A DNA stretch of 64,000 bases from Actinoalloteichus hoggarensis. Lineage in GTDB: Bacteria; Actinomycetota; Actinomycetes; Mycobacteriales; Pseudonocardiaceae. The notes beneath the pieces were generated by a model. The model ran no database searches, was not told where the DNA came from, and saw only the letters and a list, made by a program, of their open reading frames with translations. Where the stretch lies: NCBI RefSeq assembly GCF_002234535.1, contig NZ_CP022521.1, positions 1,302,001 through 1,366,000 on the forward strand, written 5' to 3'. This document shows positions 42,473-50,163 of the stretch, piece after piece; positions within the stretch are counted from its first letter, which is position 1; each line of letters begins with the position of its first letter. Both the position numbers and the translations under genes were made by a program.

Positions 42473-43717
42473 ATGCGAGGTGTCGGTGACCCGTTGACGA
42501 TCGGGGAGCGAATCGCTTTTTATCGGCGGAGGCGGGGACTCTCCCAGACTGTGTTGGCAGGCTTGGTCGGACGATCCGAAGACTGGCTCAGCAAGATCGA
42601 GCGAGGGGATCGTGAGATACGGCGGGTTGACGTGCTGGTCGACCTGGCCAAGGCGCTACGTGTGATGCTGGGCGATCTCCTTGGTGAGCCGGTCTTCCTG
42701 GAAGACGGCGCACAGAACGACGATGTGCCTGCAGTGCGAGATGCTCTGATGACGCCGCGCAGATTGTCCGCGAAACTCTTCGCCTCCACACGATCCGATA
42801 CGACGGAACCGCTCGATCCTCAGACCGTTGCTCGATGGGCCGAGAGTGCCTTCTTCGAATATCAGAATGGCGGACTCGGACGGGTGATTGCGGTCCTGCC
42901 TCGGCTGATCAACACTGCACAGCAGTTGGATTCGGCACGGAGCGAACTTTGTCAGCAACGTGCCGGCGCTGCGGTCTCAGCTCGGATTCACCATCTCGCG
43001 ACCACAGCGCTGAGCAAGCTCGGCGAGGTCGACCTGGCTTGGATCGCCGCGGAACGCGCCATGCAAGCCGCAGACCGAGCAGATGATCCACTCGTGCTGG
43101 CTTCCGCCGCACGCGCCGGAACACATGCTCTACTGGCTGTCGGCCGCTTCGGCGACGCGGTGGAACTGGGAGAGACGGCTGCACGGTGGCTGCGCCCACA
43201 GATGCACACGAACGATCCAGCAGCGTTGAGTCTGCTGGGGATGTTGTATCTGCGTACCGCAGTCGCCGCAGCTCGCCGACAGGACCGGTCGGCTGCGGAG
43301 GAACTGCTGCGCAAGGCGCAGCGGGCGGGTGATGCAGTCGGTACGGATGCGAATCACTGGCAGACGGGGTTCGGACCGACGAACGTGGCGCTGCACCGCG
43401 TGTCTGCGGCGCTGGACCTTGGTGATATGGCGGCTGCGGTCACACAGGCTCGGCGCATCAGCGCCACGCATCTCCCAGTGGAGAGGCAGGTAACTCATCT
43501 GATCGACTTGTCACGTGCGCTGAGTGCTACGGCATCGGAAGACGAGGCACTGCAGGTACTGCTGACGGCAGAACAGAAATCAGCGCAGATGGTGCGGAAC
43601 AGTGTTCTCGTTCGAGGCGTTGTTCGGACCCTGTACCGGCGCTCGACGAGCGCCGGTAGGAGATCGTCCTCTTTGATCGCGCTTGCCCTGCGCTGTCACG
43701 CGATTGGCGGAAACTGA
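42473..43717 (+). CDS. XRE-family regulator with TPR-like C-terminal domain
   Basis: This 414-residue protein has an N-terminal XRE helix-turn-helix (residues 8-65: 'TIGERIAFYRRRRGLSQ', 'LVGRSEDWLSKIERGDR'). A long all-helical region (about 110-400) follows, with repeated helical pairs such as 'LAWIAAERAMQAADRADDP' and 'AAALSLLGMLYLRTAVAAAR'-like segments that resemble TPR repeats. Such regulators usually bind a peptide or partner through the helical domain. The gene is visibly lower in GC than its neighbours. Its stop codon overlaps the start of the flavoprotein gene (TGATG), so the two are translationally coupled and probably work together. Confidence 0.85.
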   Translation: MRGVGDPLTIGERIAFYRRRRGLSQTVLAGLVGRSEDWLSKIERGDREIRRVDVLVDLAKALRVMLGDLLGEPVFLEDGAQNDDVPAVRDALMTPRRLSAKLFASTRSDTTEPLDPQTVARWAESAFFEYQNGGLGRVIAVLPRLINTAQQLDSARSELCQQRAGAAVSARIHHLATTALSKLGEVDLAWIAAERAMQAADRADDPLVLASAARAGTHALLAVGRFGDAVELGETAARWLRPQMHTNDPAALSLLGMLYLRTAVAAARRQDRSAAEELLRKAQRAGDAVGTDANHWQTGFGPTNVALHRVSAALDLGDMAAAVTQARRISATHLPVERQVTHLIDLSRALSATASEDEALQVLLTAEQKSAQMVRNSVLVRGVVRTLYRRSTSAGRRSSSLIALALRCHAIGGN

Positions 43718-44277
43718 TGACTTCACGGGTTCTCGGACTGGTCGTGAGTGCCGCCGGCGGGGCTGAGGAGGTACTGGACGGTCTGATCCGCCCCGCCCAA
43801 TGGCAGGGTTGGCAAGTCGCTGTGACGATGACTCCGACCGCCGTGTCGTGGCTGGCGGCAACCGGTGTTGCAGCTGAGATCGAATCGGTGACCGGTTTAC
43901 CCGTTCGCTCGGTGTCCAGGTTGCCCGGAGAGGCGAGTCCGCATCCGAAGGTCACCTGCTACGTGGTAGCACCCGCGTCTGCGAACACCGTCGCAAAGCT
44001 TGCGCTCGGGATCGGGGACAACCAGGCCTTGACTCAGGTGTGTGAGGCAATTGGCCTCCGATCTGTGCCCATCATCGTGTTCCCGCGTATCAATGCCGCC
44101 CACGCTGGTCATCCGGCTTGGCCGGAGCATCTGCGGCGACTCCGCAGCGCAGGTGTCCAGTTGATCGAGGGTGAGGATGTCTGGCCGCTTACAGCGCCCC
44201 GGAGCGGCCTGCGTAGGCCCCACCCGTGGAGCGAGATCCTGGAAATCACGAAGGGCCTGCTACACGCCAAAGAGTGA
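43717..44277 (+). CDS. Orphan flavoprotein of the HFCD (phosphopantothenoylcysteine decarboxylase-like) family
   Basis: This 186-residue Flavoprotein-domain (PF02441) protein starts with 'VLGLVVSAAGGAEEVLDGL' and contains the FMN-contact motif 'VAPASANTVAKLALGIGDNQ' near residue 88. The PxxN-type loop reads 'FPRINAAHAGHPAW', replacing PAMNxxMW of Dfp/CoaC and EpiD enzymes. The family binds FMN and often decarboxylates cysteinyl groups; this one has no CoaB domain and is not near coenzyme A genes. Coupling to the XRE regulator is the only clue to its role. It ends just before a strong terminator. Confidence 0.85.
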   Translation: MTSRVLGLVVSAAGGAEEVLDGLIRPAQWQGWQVAVTMTPTAVSWLAATGVAAEIESVTGLPVRSVSRLPGEASPHPKVTCYVVAPASANTVAKLALGIGDNQALTQVCEAIGLRSVPIIVFPRINAAHAGHPAWPEHLRRLRSAGVQLIEGEDVWPLTAPRSGLRRPHPWSEILEITKGLLHAKE

Positions 44278-44286
44278 AGATGGTCA

Positions 44287-44313
44287 GGTACCCGGACACT
44301 TTGTCCGGGTACC
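44287..44313 (+). terminator. Terminator after the XRE-flavoprotein pair
   Basis: A perfect 12-bp stem (44287-44298 with 44302-44313) with a 3-nt loop begins 10 bp past the flavoprotein stop. Confidence 0.8.
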
Positions 44314-44384
44314 GGGCGAGGCTGTGGGTTCTGCTGTTGGCGAGGCACTAGATGAGGGTGCTGCTCGCGACGGCAGGGGACACG

Positions 44385-44915
44385 ATGCCAGGGAATATGA
44401 ATGAAGCTGCAACGAGTGTTGTTCTTTCGCTGACGCGGATTGCTCGAGAGTTTGATTTCTCAGCCGTTGCTCTCCGCGAGAGGTCGACATCACTGCACGG
44501 CCCGTTCGGGCAAGGCGACGTCAGCTTCGCTTCTGTCGAGCCGTTTTTCGCGCTGTCGACATCGCGAGCCGCCTCCGACACCCTCTTCGCCCTGCTCCTC
44601 GTGCTCTGCATCGGTCTGCCTGCGGTGGACCTGATCTGGCGATGGCGGCGGGGCAGGCATCCGGTTCGGCGGTCGCCCTCGCGCCGTGACTGGGCACGTA
44701 TTCGGGCCGCCGAACAGCGGGCCGCCCGCCTGCGGGAATCGGCGCGGCAGGTGCGGGACCGATCCGCCGCCGAGGTGCGGGCGCGCCGGGCCGACGTGCG
44801 GCGGCGGCTCGACGTGATCGCCGATCAGTGGCGGCAGTCGGCTGTGGTGGCCGACACCGCCGTCGACCGGCCGGAACCGGGATGGACGCGGGTGCTCTCC
44901 GGGACTCTCCCGTGA
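44385..44915 (+). CDS. Single-pass membrane protein with basic coiled-coil tail
   Basis: This 176-residue protein has a polar N-terminus (1-60), a transmembrane helix at about 62-83 ('DTLFALLLVLCIGLPAVDLIW') described here by its ends DTLFALLL and PAVDLIW, and a long Arg/Ala-rich helix (about 95-160, 'AAEQRAARLRESARQV'). It is unrecognised. The ATG at 44385 has AGGGGA 5 nt upstream; an earlier ATG at 44352 is less likely. It is the first of four overlapping genes: its TGA overlaps the next GTG. Confidence 0.55.
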   Translation: MPGNMNEAATSVVLSLTRIAREFDFSAVALRERSTSLHGPFGQGDVSFASVEPFFALSTSRAASDTLFALLLVLCIGLPAVDLIWRWRRGRHPVRRSPSRRDWARIRAAEQRAARLRESARQVRDRSAAEVRARRADVRRRLDVIADQWRQSAVVADTAVDRPEPGWTRVLSGTLP

Positions 44916-45184
44916 CGGGCGTCGTGTCGAGGGCAACGGACACGGGCCGGGCGCGGGACGCCGAGGCCGCGGTGCCGGACCCGGTGTCCCCGTCGTCGGG
45001 CGTGGTCGCCCGGTCGTCGCCCGAGCCGCCGTCGCGGTGGGCGGGCCGGTTTCGTCGGTTGGAGCACCGCCGGGACGAGTCGTACGAGTCCGTGGAGGTG
45101 GCGGTGTGCGGGGCGGTGGTGGTGTCGGTGGCGGAGTGGGTGCGGCTGTTGCGGTGTGCGACGTGTTTTCCGGTGGAGGGCTGA
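44912..45184 (+). CDS. Small protein with C-terminal CxxC
   Basis: This 90-residue protein starts at a GTG overlapping the upstream stop by 4 bp (GTGA). The N-terminal half is disordered-looking (Asp/Pro/Ser/Ala); the C-terminal half has 'YESVEVAVCGAVVVSVAEW' and ends with a CATC motif five residues before the end. It may bind a metal together with a partner. No family recognised. Its TGA overlaps the next ATG. Confidence 0.5.
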   Translation: MTGVVSRATDTGRARDAEAAVPDPVSPSSGVVARSSPEPPSRWAGRFRRLEHRRDESYESVEVAVCGAVVVSVAEWVRLLRCATCFPVEG

Positions 45185-45423
45185 TGTCGGGGTTGGCGTG
45201 GTACGTGCGGACGGTGCGGTCGGGGGATTCCCACCTGGCGGCTGCGGAGTGGAACGGCTCCGATCCGATCCGTCCCGTGTGCGCTCCGACGGTGGAGTTC
45301 CGTGCGATGAACCGGCGACCACTGCGTATGTGCTTCTACGACGAGCAGCGCTGTCCGCTGTGCCTGCGACACGCCGGCACCCCGCCGACGGCCCGTGACC
45401 TGATCGCGGCGGCGCCGTCATGA
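45184..45423 (+). CDS. Small putative zinc-ribbon protein
   Basis: This 79-residue protein begins at an ATG overlapping the previous stop (TGATG). It has 'VCAPTVEFRAMN' near residue 33 and 'RMCFYDEQRCPLCLRHAG' near 50. The four cysteines plus a histidine suggest a small zinc ribbon. An aromatic N-terminus ('LAWYVRTV') precedes it. No known family. It overlaps the next gene by ATGA. Confidence 0.55.
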   Translation: MSGLAWYVRTVRSGDSHLAAAEWNGSDPIRPVCAPTVEFRAMNRRPLRMCFYDEQRCPLCLRHAGTPPTARDLIAAAPS

Positions 45424-45701
45424 GCGCGGCCGACCCGACGTGGTTCACCGTGGACGCCCCGCCCGCCGCCGGACTGTGGCTCGATCGACATCTCGTCCGC
45501 GGAACCAGGCCCGCCGACGGAACGCGTGTGACGGCGGCCTGCGGGAGAGAGCTGCGGGTGGGGCCGACCCCGGAGTGCGATGTGGACGGCCTTCGGCTGA
45601 CAGGGCTGCGACCGTGCTGGGCCTGCGCCGAACGGGCGATGGGGCGGGCTCCCGGCGCCGCCACCAGACACCGCGCCACCAGACACCGCGCCACCGGCTG
45701 A
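45420..45701 (+). CDS. Small putative zinc-ribbon protein, distant paralogue of its neighbour
   Basis: This 93-residue protein has 'VTAACGREL' near residue 40, 'TPECDVDGL' near 53 and 'LRPCWACAERAMG' near 68, spaced much like the cysteines of the preceding protein. Both also share a Trp-containing N-terminus, so the two may be diverged paralogues. The C-terminal 'ATRHRATRHRAT' is encoded by a short tandem nucleotide repeat. It starts with ATGA overlap and is the last gene of the four-gene unit. Confidence 0.55.
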   Translation: MSAADPTWFTVDAPPAAGLWLDRHLVRGTRPADGTRVTAACGRELRVGPTPECDVDGLRLTGLRPCWACAERAMGRAPGAATRHRATRHRATG

Positions 45702-46019
45702 GCCGCCCCTGACCCCTTGCCGACCGCACCGTGTCCGACGACCGACGAAGGGCCGCCGACCGCCCACGGCCGACCACCGACGACCGAACCGACCACTGAT
45801 CACCGACGATCGACGAGCGACAGCCGAACCGACCACTGATCACCGACGACCGACGGCCGACGGCCCGCGAGCGACCACTGCTCACCGACCACCGACGGCC
45901 GAACCGAAACCCACGGCCGACGACCCACGAGCGACCACTGCTCACCGACGGCCGGACCACCGACCACCGACCACCGACCACCGACCACCGACCAGGAAAC
46001 CCCGAGGAGAGAACGGCGT
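45702..46019. repeat. Repeat-rich spacer upstream of marR-like gene
   Basis: This 318-bp spacer is built from short related repeats. A 26-mer 'ccgaaccgaccactgatcac'+'cgacga' occurs at 45784-45809 and 45824-45849 (40 bp apart). A 22-mer beginning 'cgagcgaccactgctcaccg' occurs at 45868-45889 and 45928-45949 (60 bp apart). The 7-mer gaccacc is repeated five times at 45955-45989. All share a CGACCACYG core. No gene is present; the GGAG ribosome binding site for the next gene is at the right end. Confidence 0.8.
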
Positions 46020-46625
46020 ATGTCCGCCACCAGCTCGACCGACTCCACCCCGTCCAACGGGACCCCGTCCGGCGCGACCACGCTCGACGCCCGAGGCGCA
46101 AGGCCCTCGGTGGCATCGCCGAGGACCGGCCGCCTCGGAGTTCCGAGCGCCGCACCCGCGCCTGTCTCGCACCGCGTCCCGCTCGACGTCGCCGTGGGGG
46201 CGGGGGCGGTGGCGGTCGAACCGTGGGTGATGTGGGAGACGCTGATCGCCGCCGTCCAACGCTGGACCGTGCAGCCCGCCGACGCGCTGCGCCACCACCA
46301 TGGCATCACCGTCTACGACTTCCGGCTGCTGCGGCTGCTGGCGCGAGCCGCGCAGCCGATGCGCAAGGCCATCGCGCACACCGCGCTGGATCTGCCGCCG
46401 CGAAGCCTCGATCACAGCATCTCCCGGCTCGCCGAGCGCGGCTACCTCACCGTCACCGGGCGAGGAGGACAGAAACGGCTGGCGCTCACGGACTTCGGCA
46501 TCGAGTTCCTGGAGGCGGTCGTGGAGACCCTGCGCGCGGCGACGGCCGACGGCCCCCGCGCGGCCTCGCTGCCGCCCCGCGAACGGGCCGTGTTGATCGC
46601 TCTCCTGAACCGACTGCGGCGCTAG
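46020..46625 (+). CDS. MarR-type winged-helix protein
   Basis: This 201-residue protein has a low-complexity Ser/Thr/Pro N-terminus (1-55) and a winged helix-turn-helix domain. 'ITVYDFRLLRLLARAAQPM' lies near residue 97, the recognition-helix region 'LDLPPRSLDHSISRLAERGY' near 124, and the wing 'LTVTGRGGQKRLALTDFG' near 145. It is probably a transcription factor; its target is unknown, but it lies directly downstream of the repeat-rich spacer. Confidence 0.78.
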   Translation: MSATSSTDSTPSNGTPSGATTLDARGARPSVASPRTGRLGVPSAAPAPVSHRVPLDVAVGAGAVAVEPWVMWETLIAAVQRWTVQPADALRHHHGITVYDFRLLRLLARAAQPMRKAIAHTALDLPPRSLDHSISRLAERGYLTVTGRGGQKRLALTDFGIEFLEAVVETLRAATADGPRAASLPPRERAVLIALLNRLRR

Positions 46626-47044
46626 CCTGCGAACTCCACCACGCCGCAGGCGACCCGGCGGTCCGTGCCCCGGTGGAGGGGCGAGACGCGGCACGTCGAC
46701 CGTGTCGAACGGCCCGAATACTCGGCCTGCCCGCCGGGGTTTCGCTGACTCCAGCCCGGTCGTAGAGAACGCTGCCGTCGTGGCCGCCGTCGGCGCCTCA
46801 CGGTGGCACAACGCCCGACGACGACGATTCCGCCACGTCGGAGCGGGCGCCGCCGCCTGACCACCCTCACACCGTCGATCACCGGGTCGCTCCCGCGCCG
46901 GACCGGTGAGTCGACGCCGTCCCCGGTTCGCCGTCACCCCGACTCGGCGGCAGGGCACACGGCGGCAGGGCACGCGGCGGCAGCGCGCACGACGGCAGCG
47001 CGCACGACGGAAAGGGGCGGGGGCAGGCGGGCGGCCGCGTTCGA
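46626..47044. repeat. Convergent intergenic region with 15-bp tandem repeat
   Basis: These 419 bp lie between the MarR-type gene and the end of a tetR gene. The notable feature is four tandem 15-bp units (46948-47007) of the form cggcagSgcRcacgR. An inverted 8-bp match between the end of the MarR gene (46615-46622) and 46650-46657 may act as a terminator. No gene was recognised. Confidence 0.55.
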
Positions 47045-47623
47045 TCAGCGGCCGCCGATGTCCGTGCCGACGACGGCGACGATGCGGGCGGCGAGCGTGC
47101 CGGCGTCGTCGATCTCATCCGCGCCCGCGTAGGAGGCCTGGAAGGCCTCGAAGAGGGCGGCGCCGGTGAGGACGCGGGCGAGTGCGTGGCAGTCGGTGTC
47201 CGGGGCAAGGCGTCCGCGGCGGGACTCGATCTCGAGGTAGGTCTGTAGCAGGCGGGCGGGCTGGTCGGGTCCCGCGCCCATGGTGGAGAGGCTGTTCCGG
47301 TGGGCGTCTCGCAGGCTCGGGCTGCTGAAGACGGAGGCCGCCATGGGGAAGCTGCGCAGGTAGAAGGCCAACAGCTGTTCGACCAGGGTGGCCAGGTTCT
47401 CGGCGACGGTCCGCGTGCCGGCAAGCTCCCGCGGATCGCTGAGCCGCGGCAGGCGTTCGTTCAGCACGGCGACGAAGAGCTCCTGCTTGTGGGCGAAGTG
47501 CTTGTAGAGCAGGGCTTCGGAGCAGCCGGCGGCGCGTGCGATCTGGCGGGTGGTGGTCGCGGCCACCCCGCTCTTCTGCATCACCTCGGCTGCCGCGTCG
47601 AGGATCCGTTCGCGAGCACTCAT
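47045..47623 (-). CDS. TetR-family regulator
   Basis: This 192-residue regulator has the TetR helix-turn-helix 'TTRQIARAAGCSEALLYKHF' (residues 24-43). Its helical C-terminal domain includes 'LVEQLLAFYLRSFPMAASVF' near 92. The ATG at 47621-47623 has GGGAGGG 7 nt upstream. A palindrome in the 104-bp spacer to the divergent NAD(P)-binding protein gene is a likely operator for both promoters. Confidence 0.9.
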   Translation of the reverse strand: MSARERILDAAAEVMQKSGVAATTTRQIARAAGCSEALLYKHFAHKQELFVAVLNERLPRLSDPRELAGTRTVAENLATLVEQLLAFYLRSFPMAASVFSSPSLRDAHRNSLSTMGAGPDQPARLLQTYLEIESRRGRLAPDTDCHALARVLTGAALFEAFQASYAGADEIDDAGTLAARIVAVVGTDIGGR

Positions 47624-47649
47624 GGGCGAACCCTCCCACAACCTCGGGC

Positions 47650-47680
47650 TTGACAGCCGCACCGCGGATCTTCCACTCTA
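47650..47680 (+). promoter_or_regulatory. Candidate sigma-A promoter for the 47.7-kb operon
   Basis: A perfect TTGACA -35 (47650-47655) is followed, 18 bp on, by a weak CACTCT -10 (47674-47679). The operator palindrome lies immediately downstream. Confidence 0.45.
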
Positions 47681-47682
47681 GG

Positions 47683-47704
47683 GGTGAGTAAACGCTCACT
47701 CACC
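47683..47704. promoter_or_regulatory. Probable TetR operator
   Basis: GGTGAGT and its exact complement ACTCACC flank an 8-bp centre (AAACGCTC). The site lies between the divergent tetR and target genes. Confidence 0.65.
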
Positions 47705-47727
47705 CAGTCTGACGCAGGAGGACGCCG

Positions 47728-48366
47728 ATGAGGATCGCGGTGATCGGTGCAGGCGGACGCACCGGAATCGAGACCACCCGCCTGGCCGTCGAACGAGGCC
47801 TGGAGGTGATCGCGGTCGTGCGGGACGCCGAGCGCTACCAGAGGCGCCACCCCGGCCCGCCACCCGCCGAAGTGCGGATCGCCGAGGCCCGCGACCCCGT
47901 CGCCCTCGGCCGGGCGATCGACGGCGTCGACGCCGTGATCATGTGTGTGGGCCCGGTCAAGGGCGAGGAGCCGACGATCCTGGCCGAGGCCGCCGCGTCG
48001 CTGATCGAGTCGATGGCCGCGGCCGAGGTGCGTCGCCTGGTGATGGTCACGGCCAGCGGCTGGATCGTGGACGGGGACGACCCGCTCAGTCGGTACCTGG
48101 CCAAACCCATCCTGGCCCGAGCGCTGCGTTCGGAGAACACGGCCTTCGAGGCCGCCGAGCGGGCGGTCGCGAGCAGCACGCTCGCGTGGACGATCGTGCG
48201 CCCCCCGATGTTGACGGACGGCCCGCGACGCGGGGCCTACCGCTCTCGGCGAGACGGCAACGTGCGGTGGCGCTACTCCATCCGCCGCGCCGATCTGGCC
48301 GTGGCACTGCTCGACGTGCTCGACGATGAGACCGCGGTGCGTCGGCGCATCTCGGTCGCGACCTGA
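47728..48366 (+). CDS. NAD(P)-binding atypical SDR protein
   Basis: This 212-residue protein opens with 'MRIAVIGAGGRTGIETTRLA' (GxGGxxG dinucleotide motif) and has 'DAVIMCVGPVKGEEPTI' near residue 70, 'VRRLVMVTASGWIVDG' near 108 and 'WTIVRPPMLTDGP' near 155. This is the layout of atypical short-chain reductases of the NmrA/SDR-a5 type, which may act as NAD(P)H-dependent reductases or redox sensors. An AGGAGG site precedes the ATG. It is followed by a membrane protein gene 11 bp later and is probably repressed by the divergent TetR protein. Confidence 0.88.
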   Translation: MRIAVIGAGGRTGIETTRLAVERGLEVIAVVRDAERYQRRHPGPPPAEVRIAEARDPVALGRAIDGVDAVIMCVGPVKGEEPTILAEAAASLIESMAAAEVRRLVMVTASGWIVDGDDPLSRYLAKPILARALRSENTAFEAAERAVASSTLAWTIVRPPMLTDGPRRGAYRSRRDGNVRWRYSIRRADLAVALLDVLDDETAVRRRISVAT

Positions 48367-48377
48367 GGAGAAACGAC

Positions 48378-48761
48378 ATGACCACCGCCGAAGTGATCCG
48401 ACTCGTACTGCTGTTCGCGCACCTCATCGGGCACGCGGCGATCATCGGCTCCTACATCCTGCAGATGCACTGGAAGCGCGGCTTCGACTTCCGTCCCCTC
48501 GTCGTCGGGTCCGTGGTGGCTGTGCTGACCGGCTGCGCCCTCATCGCGGTACGCGAGATGACCGGGCTCGAGGTCGACCGGCTCAAGATGGTCGTCAAGC
48601 TCGGTGTCGCGACCGCGGTCTTCGCCTTGTCGGTCGTCGGGCTGGTGCGTTCCAGGAGACTCGCACGCGAACAGGCCGACGACGCGGGACTGAAGCCCCT
48701 CTTGCTCGCCGCGGGTCTCCTCGCCATGGCCGACATCGCCGTCGCCCTCGGTTGGCAGTGA
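48378..48761 (+). CDS. Small four-helix membrane protein
   Basis: This 127-residue protein has four predicted transmembrane helices (about 7-27, 38-57, 72-90 and 106-124). Histidines lie in the first helix region ('LLFAHLIGHAAIIGSY'), reminiscent of small haem- or copper-related membrane proteins, but I cannot name a family. It is co-transcribed with the upstream reductase and ends that operon. Confidence 0.75.
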   Translation: MTTAEVIRLVLLFAHLIGHAAIIGSYILQMHWKRGFDFRPLVVGSVVAVLTGCALIAVREMTGLEVDRLKMVVKLGVATAVFALSVVGLVRSRRLAREQADDAGLKPLLLAAGLLAMADIAVALGWQ

Positions 48762-48987
48762 CCGGAGGACGAAGGGGCGCCGCCTCGGCAGGGCCTACGC
48801 CGGGTCGACCTCGCGGGCGGGCAGGGCTCGATTCCGCCGGCGGGCCGGCGCGGCGAACACCGTGTTCCGTTCGCACGGCGGTCGACGCGCGTGGAGGCCG
48901 TGCCGCGCGGACCGCCCGCCGGCGGCCGTCGCGAGGTCGGCCGGAGGAACACGTGCTCCGTGGCGCGGCGGCCCGTCCGTCCACCCC

Positions 48988-50163
48988 TCAGGCGATGTCC
49001 AGCCGTGCCCGTAAGGCGACGACGCGCGGCCACCAGGCGGCGTGCTCCTCCGCCTGGGCCAGCGCCTGGCGGGCGGAGCGGTTGTCACCCGCGGCCATCC
49101 TGGCGCGGGCCAGCGTGGCGAAGTTGTCAGCGCGGGCCAGGGGGCCGTGGGAGAAGTCGTCGGCGAGGAGGGCGAGCCGGATCGCCTCCTCGGTGCGGCC
49201 GTCGAGCAGGGCGAAGGCCGCCTTCGTGCCGTGCAGCTTGTAGGCGGGGAAGCCGAGTCTCTCGGCCTGCTCCAGGGCATGACCGCCGGCGGGCAGCGCC
49301 GCGGCGGCGGGCAGCTGGTCCGCCTCGACCGCCGAGACCACCAGACCCGCCAGGCCCGCCAGCGTCGCGGTGCGCCTGCGTAGTTCGACGGACTCGTCGG
49401 CACTCAGCCGCATGGCCAGCGTGACCGCCTCCACGTAGTTGCCCTCCGCCTCCCACACCGCGATCCGGCAGGCGGCGGTGGCCCAGCTGTCGCCGTGCCG
49501 GTCGCCCATCTCCGCCAACGCCGCTCGTGCCTCGGGCAGCCTGCCCGCGTTCAGGGCCTCGGTGACCCGCCCGGCGAGGACGCTCGCGGACATCTCCGCG
49601 ACCTCGGCGGCCCCGAGCCGGGGCAGGCTGAGTACGAGCCAGCCGATGGAGGTCCCGCTGCTGTCCCGGCGCGGCACCAGCGACGCGAGCACGGTCGCCG
49701 TCACGCCGACGGCCGCGCCCCGGCCCGGCGAGTCCCCCGACAGCCACAGCCAGGAGGCGACGACGCCCACCAGACCCAGTAGCGCCGCCCACGCCCCGGT
49801 GCCCCACATGCGCAGCCGGACCGGCTCACGGCCGCCCGCGACGCTCACCGAGAGGAACAGCGGGATCGCGCGCAGCACGACGGTCCGGCGGGCCGAGGTC
49901 CACGCGCGCAGCCGAGGGCCGACGCCGATGATCACCCGCGAGATCGACGCCCCGGTGAGCAGGCCCCCGGTGAGCATCCCGAGCTGGAGCACGAGCTGCC
50001 CGGCGATCAGACCCGCCACGGCACCGAGCAGTGCCGTCACCGTGCCCGGCAGTGCCGACGGCAGCCCCGTCAGGACCGTCTCGATCACGATCACGGCGAG
50101 CACGCTCCCGATGAGCAGGAGTGACGCCGGACGTCGCAGCAAGCGCAGGAGTCGCACGCACAC
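48988..50163 (-). CDS. Membrane protein with degenerate M50-like domain fused to TPR-like repeats
   Basis: This 391-residue protein has N-terminal hydrophobic helices (about 14-33 and 40-70), then 'ISRVIIGVGPRLRAWTSARR' and 'TVVLRAIPLFLSVSVAGG' (74-111). This resembles the beginning of M50 site-2 proteases, where an HExxH motif is followed by GxGPRL and a PLGGYV-like segment. The HExxH position reads 'AGQLVLQLG' (54-62), so zinc ligands are missing. Two more helices (about 120-160) precede a cytosolic alpha-helical region (195-391) with TPR-like pairs such as 'RLPEARAALAEMGDRHGDSW' and 'SARQALAQAEEHAAWWP'. It is encoded alone. Confidence 0.7.
   Translation of the reverse strand: MCVRLLRLLRRPASLLLIGSVLAVIVIETVLTGLPSALPGTVTALLGAVAGLIAGQLVLQLGMLTGGLLTGASISRVIIGVGPRLRAWTSARRTVVLRAIPLFLSVSVAGGREPVRLRMWGTGAWAALLGLVGVVASWLWLSGDSPGRGAAVGVTATVLASLVPRRDSSGTSIGWLVLSLPRLGAAEVAEMSASVLAGRVTEALNAGRLPEARAALAEMGDRHGDSWATAACRIAVWEAEGNYVEAVTLAMRLSADESVELRRRTATLAGLAGLVVSAVEADQLPAAAALPAGGHALEQAERLGFPAYKLHGTKAAFALLDGRTEEAIRLALLADDFSHGPLARADNFATLARARMAAGDNRSARQALAQAEEHAAWWPRVVALRARLDIA

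Noticed and set aside
45955-45994. Possible CRISPR array from the regular short repeats
   Set aside because: The units are 7 bp with no unique spacers and no cas genes are present; it is a simple tandem repeat.
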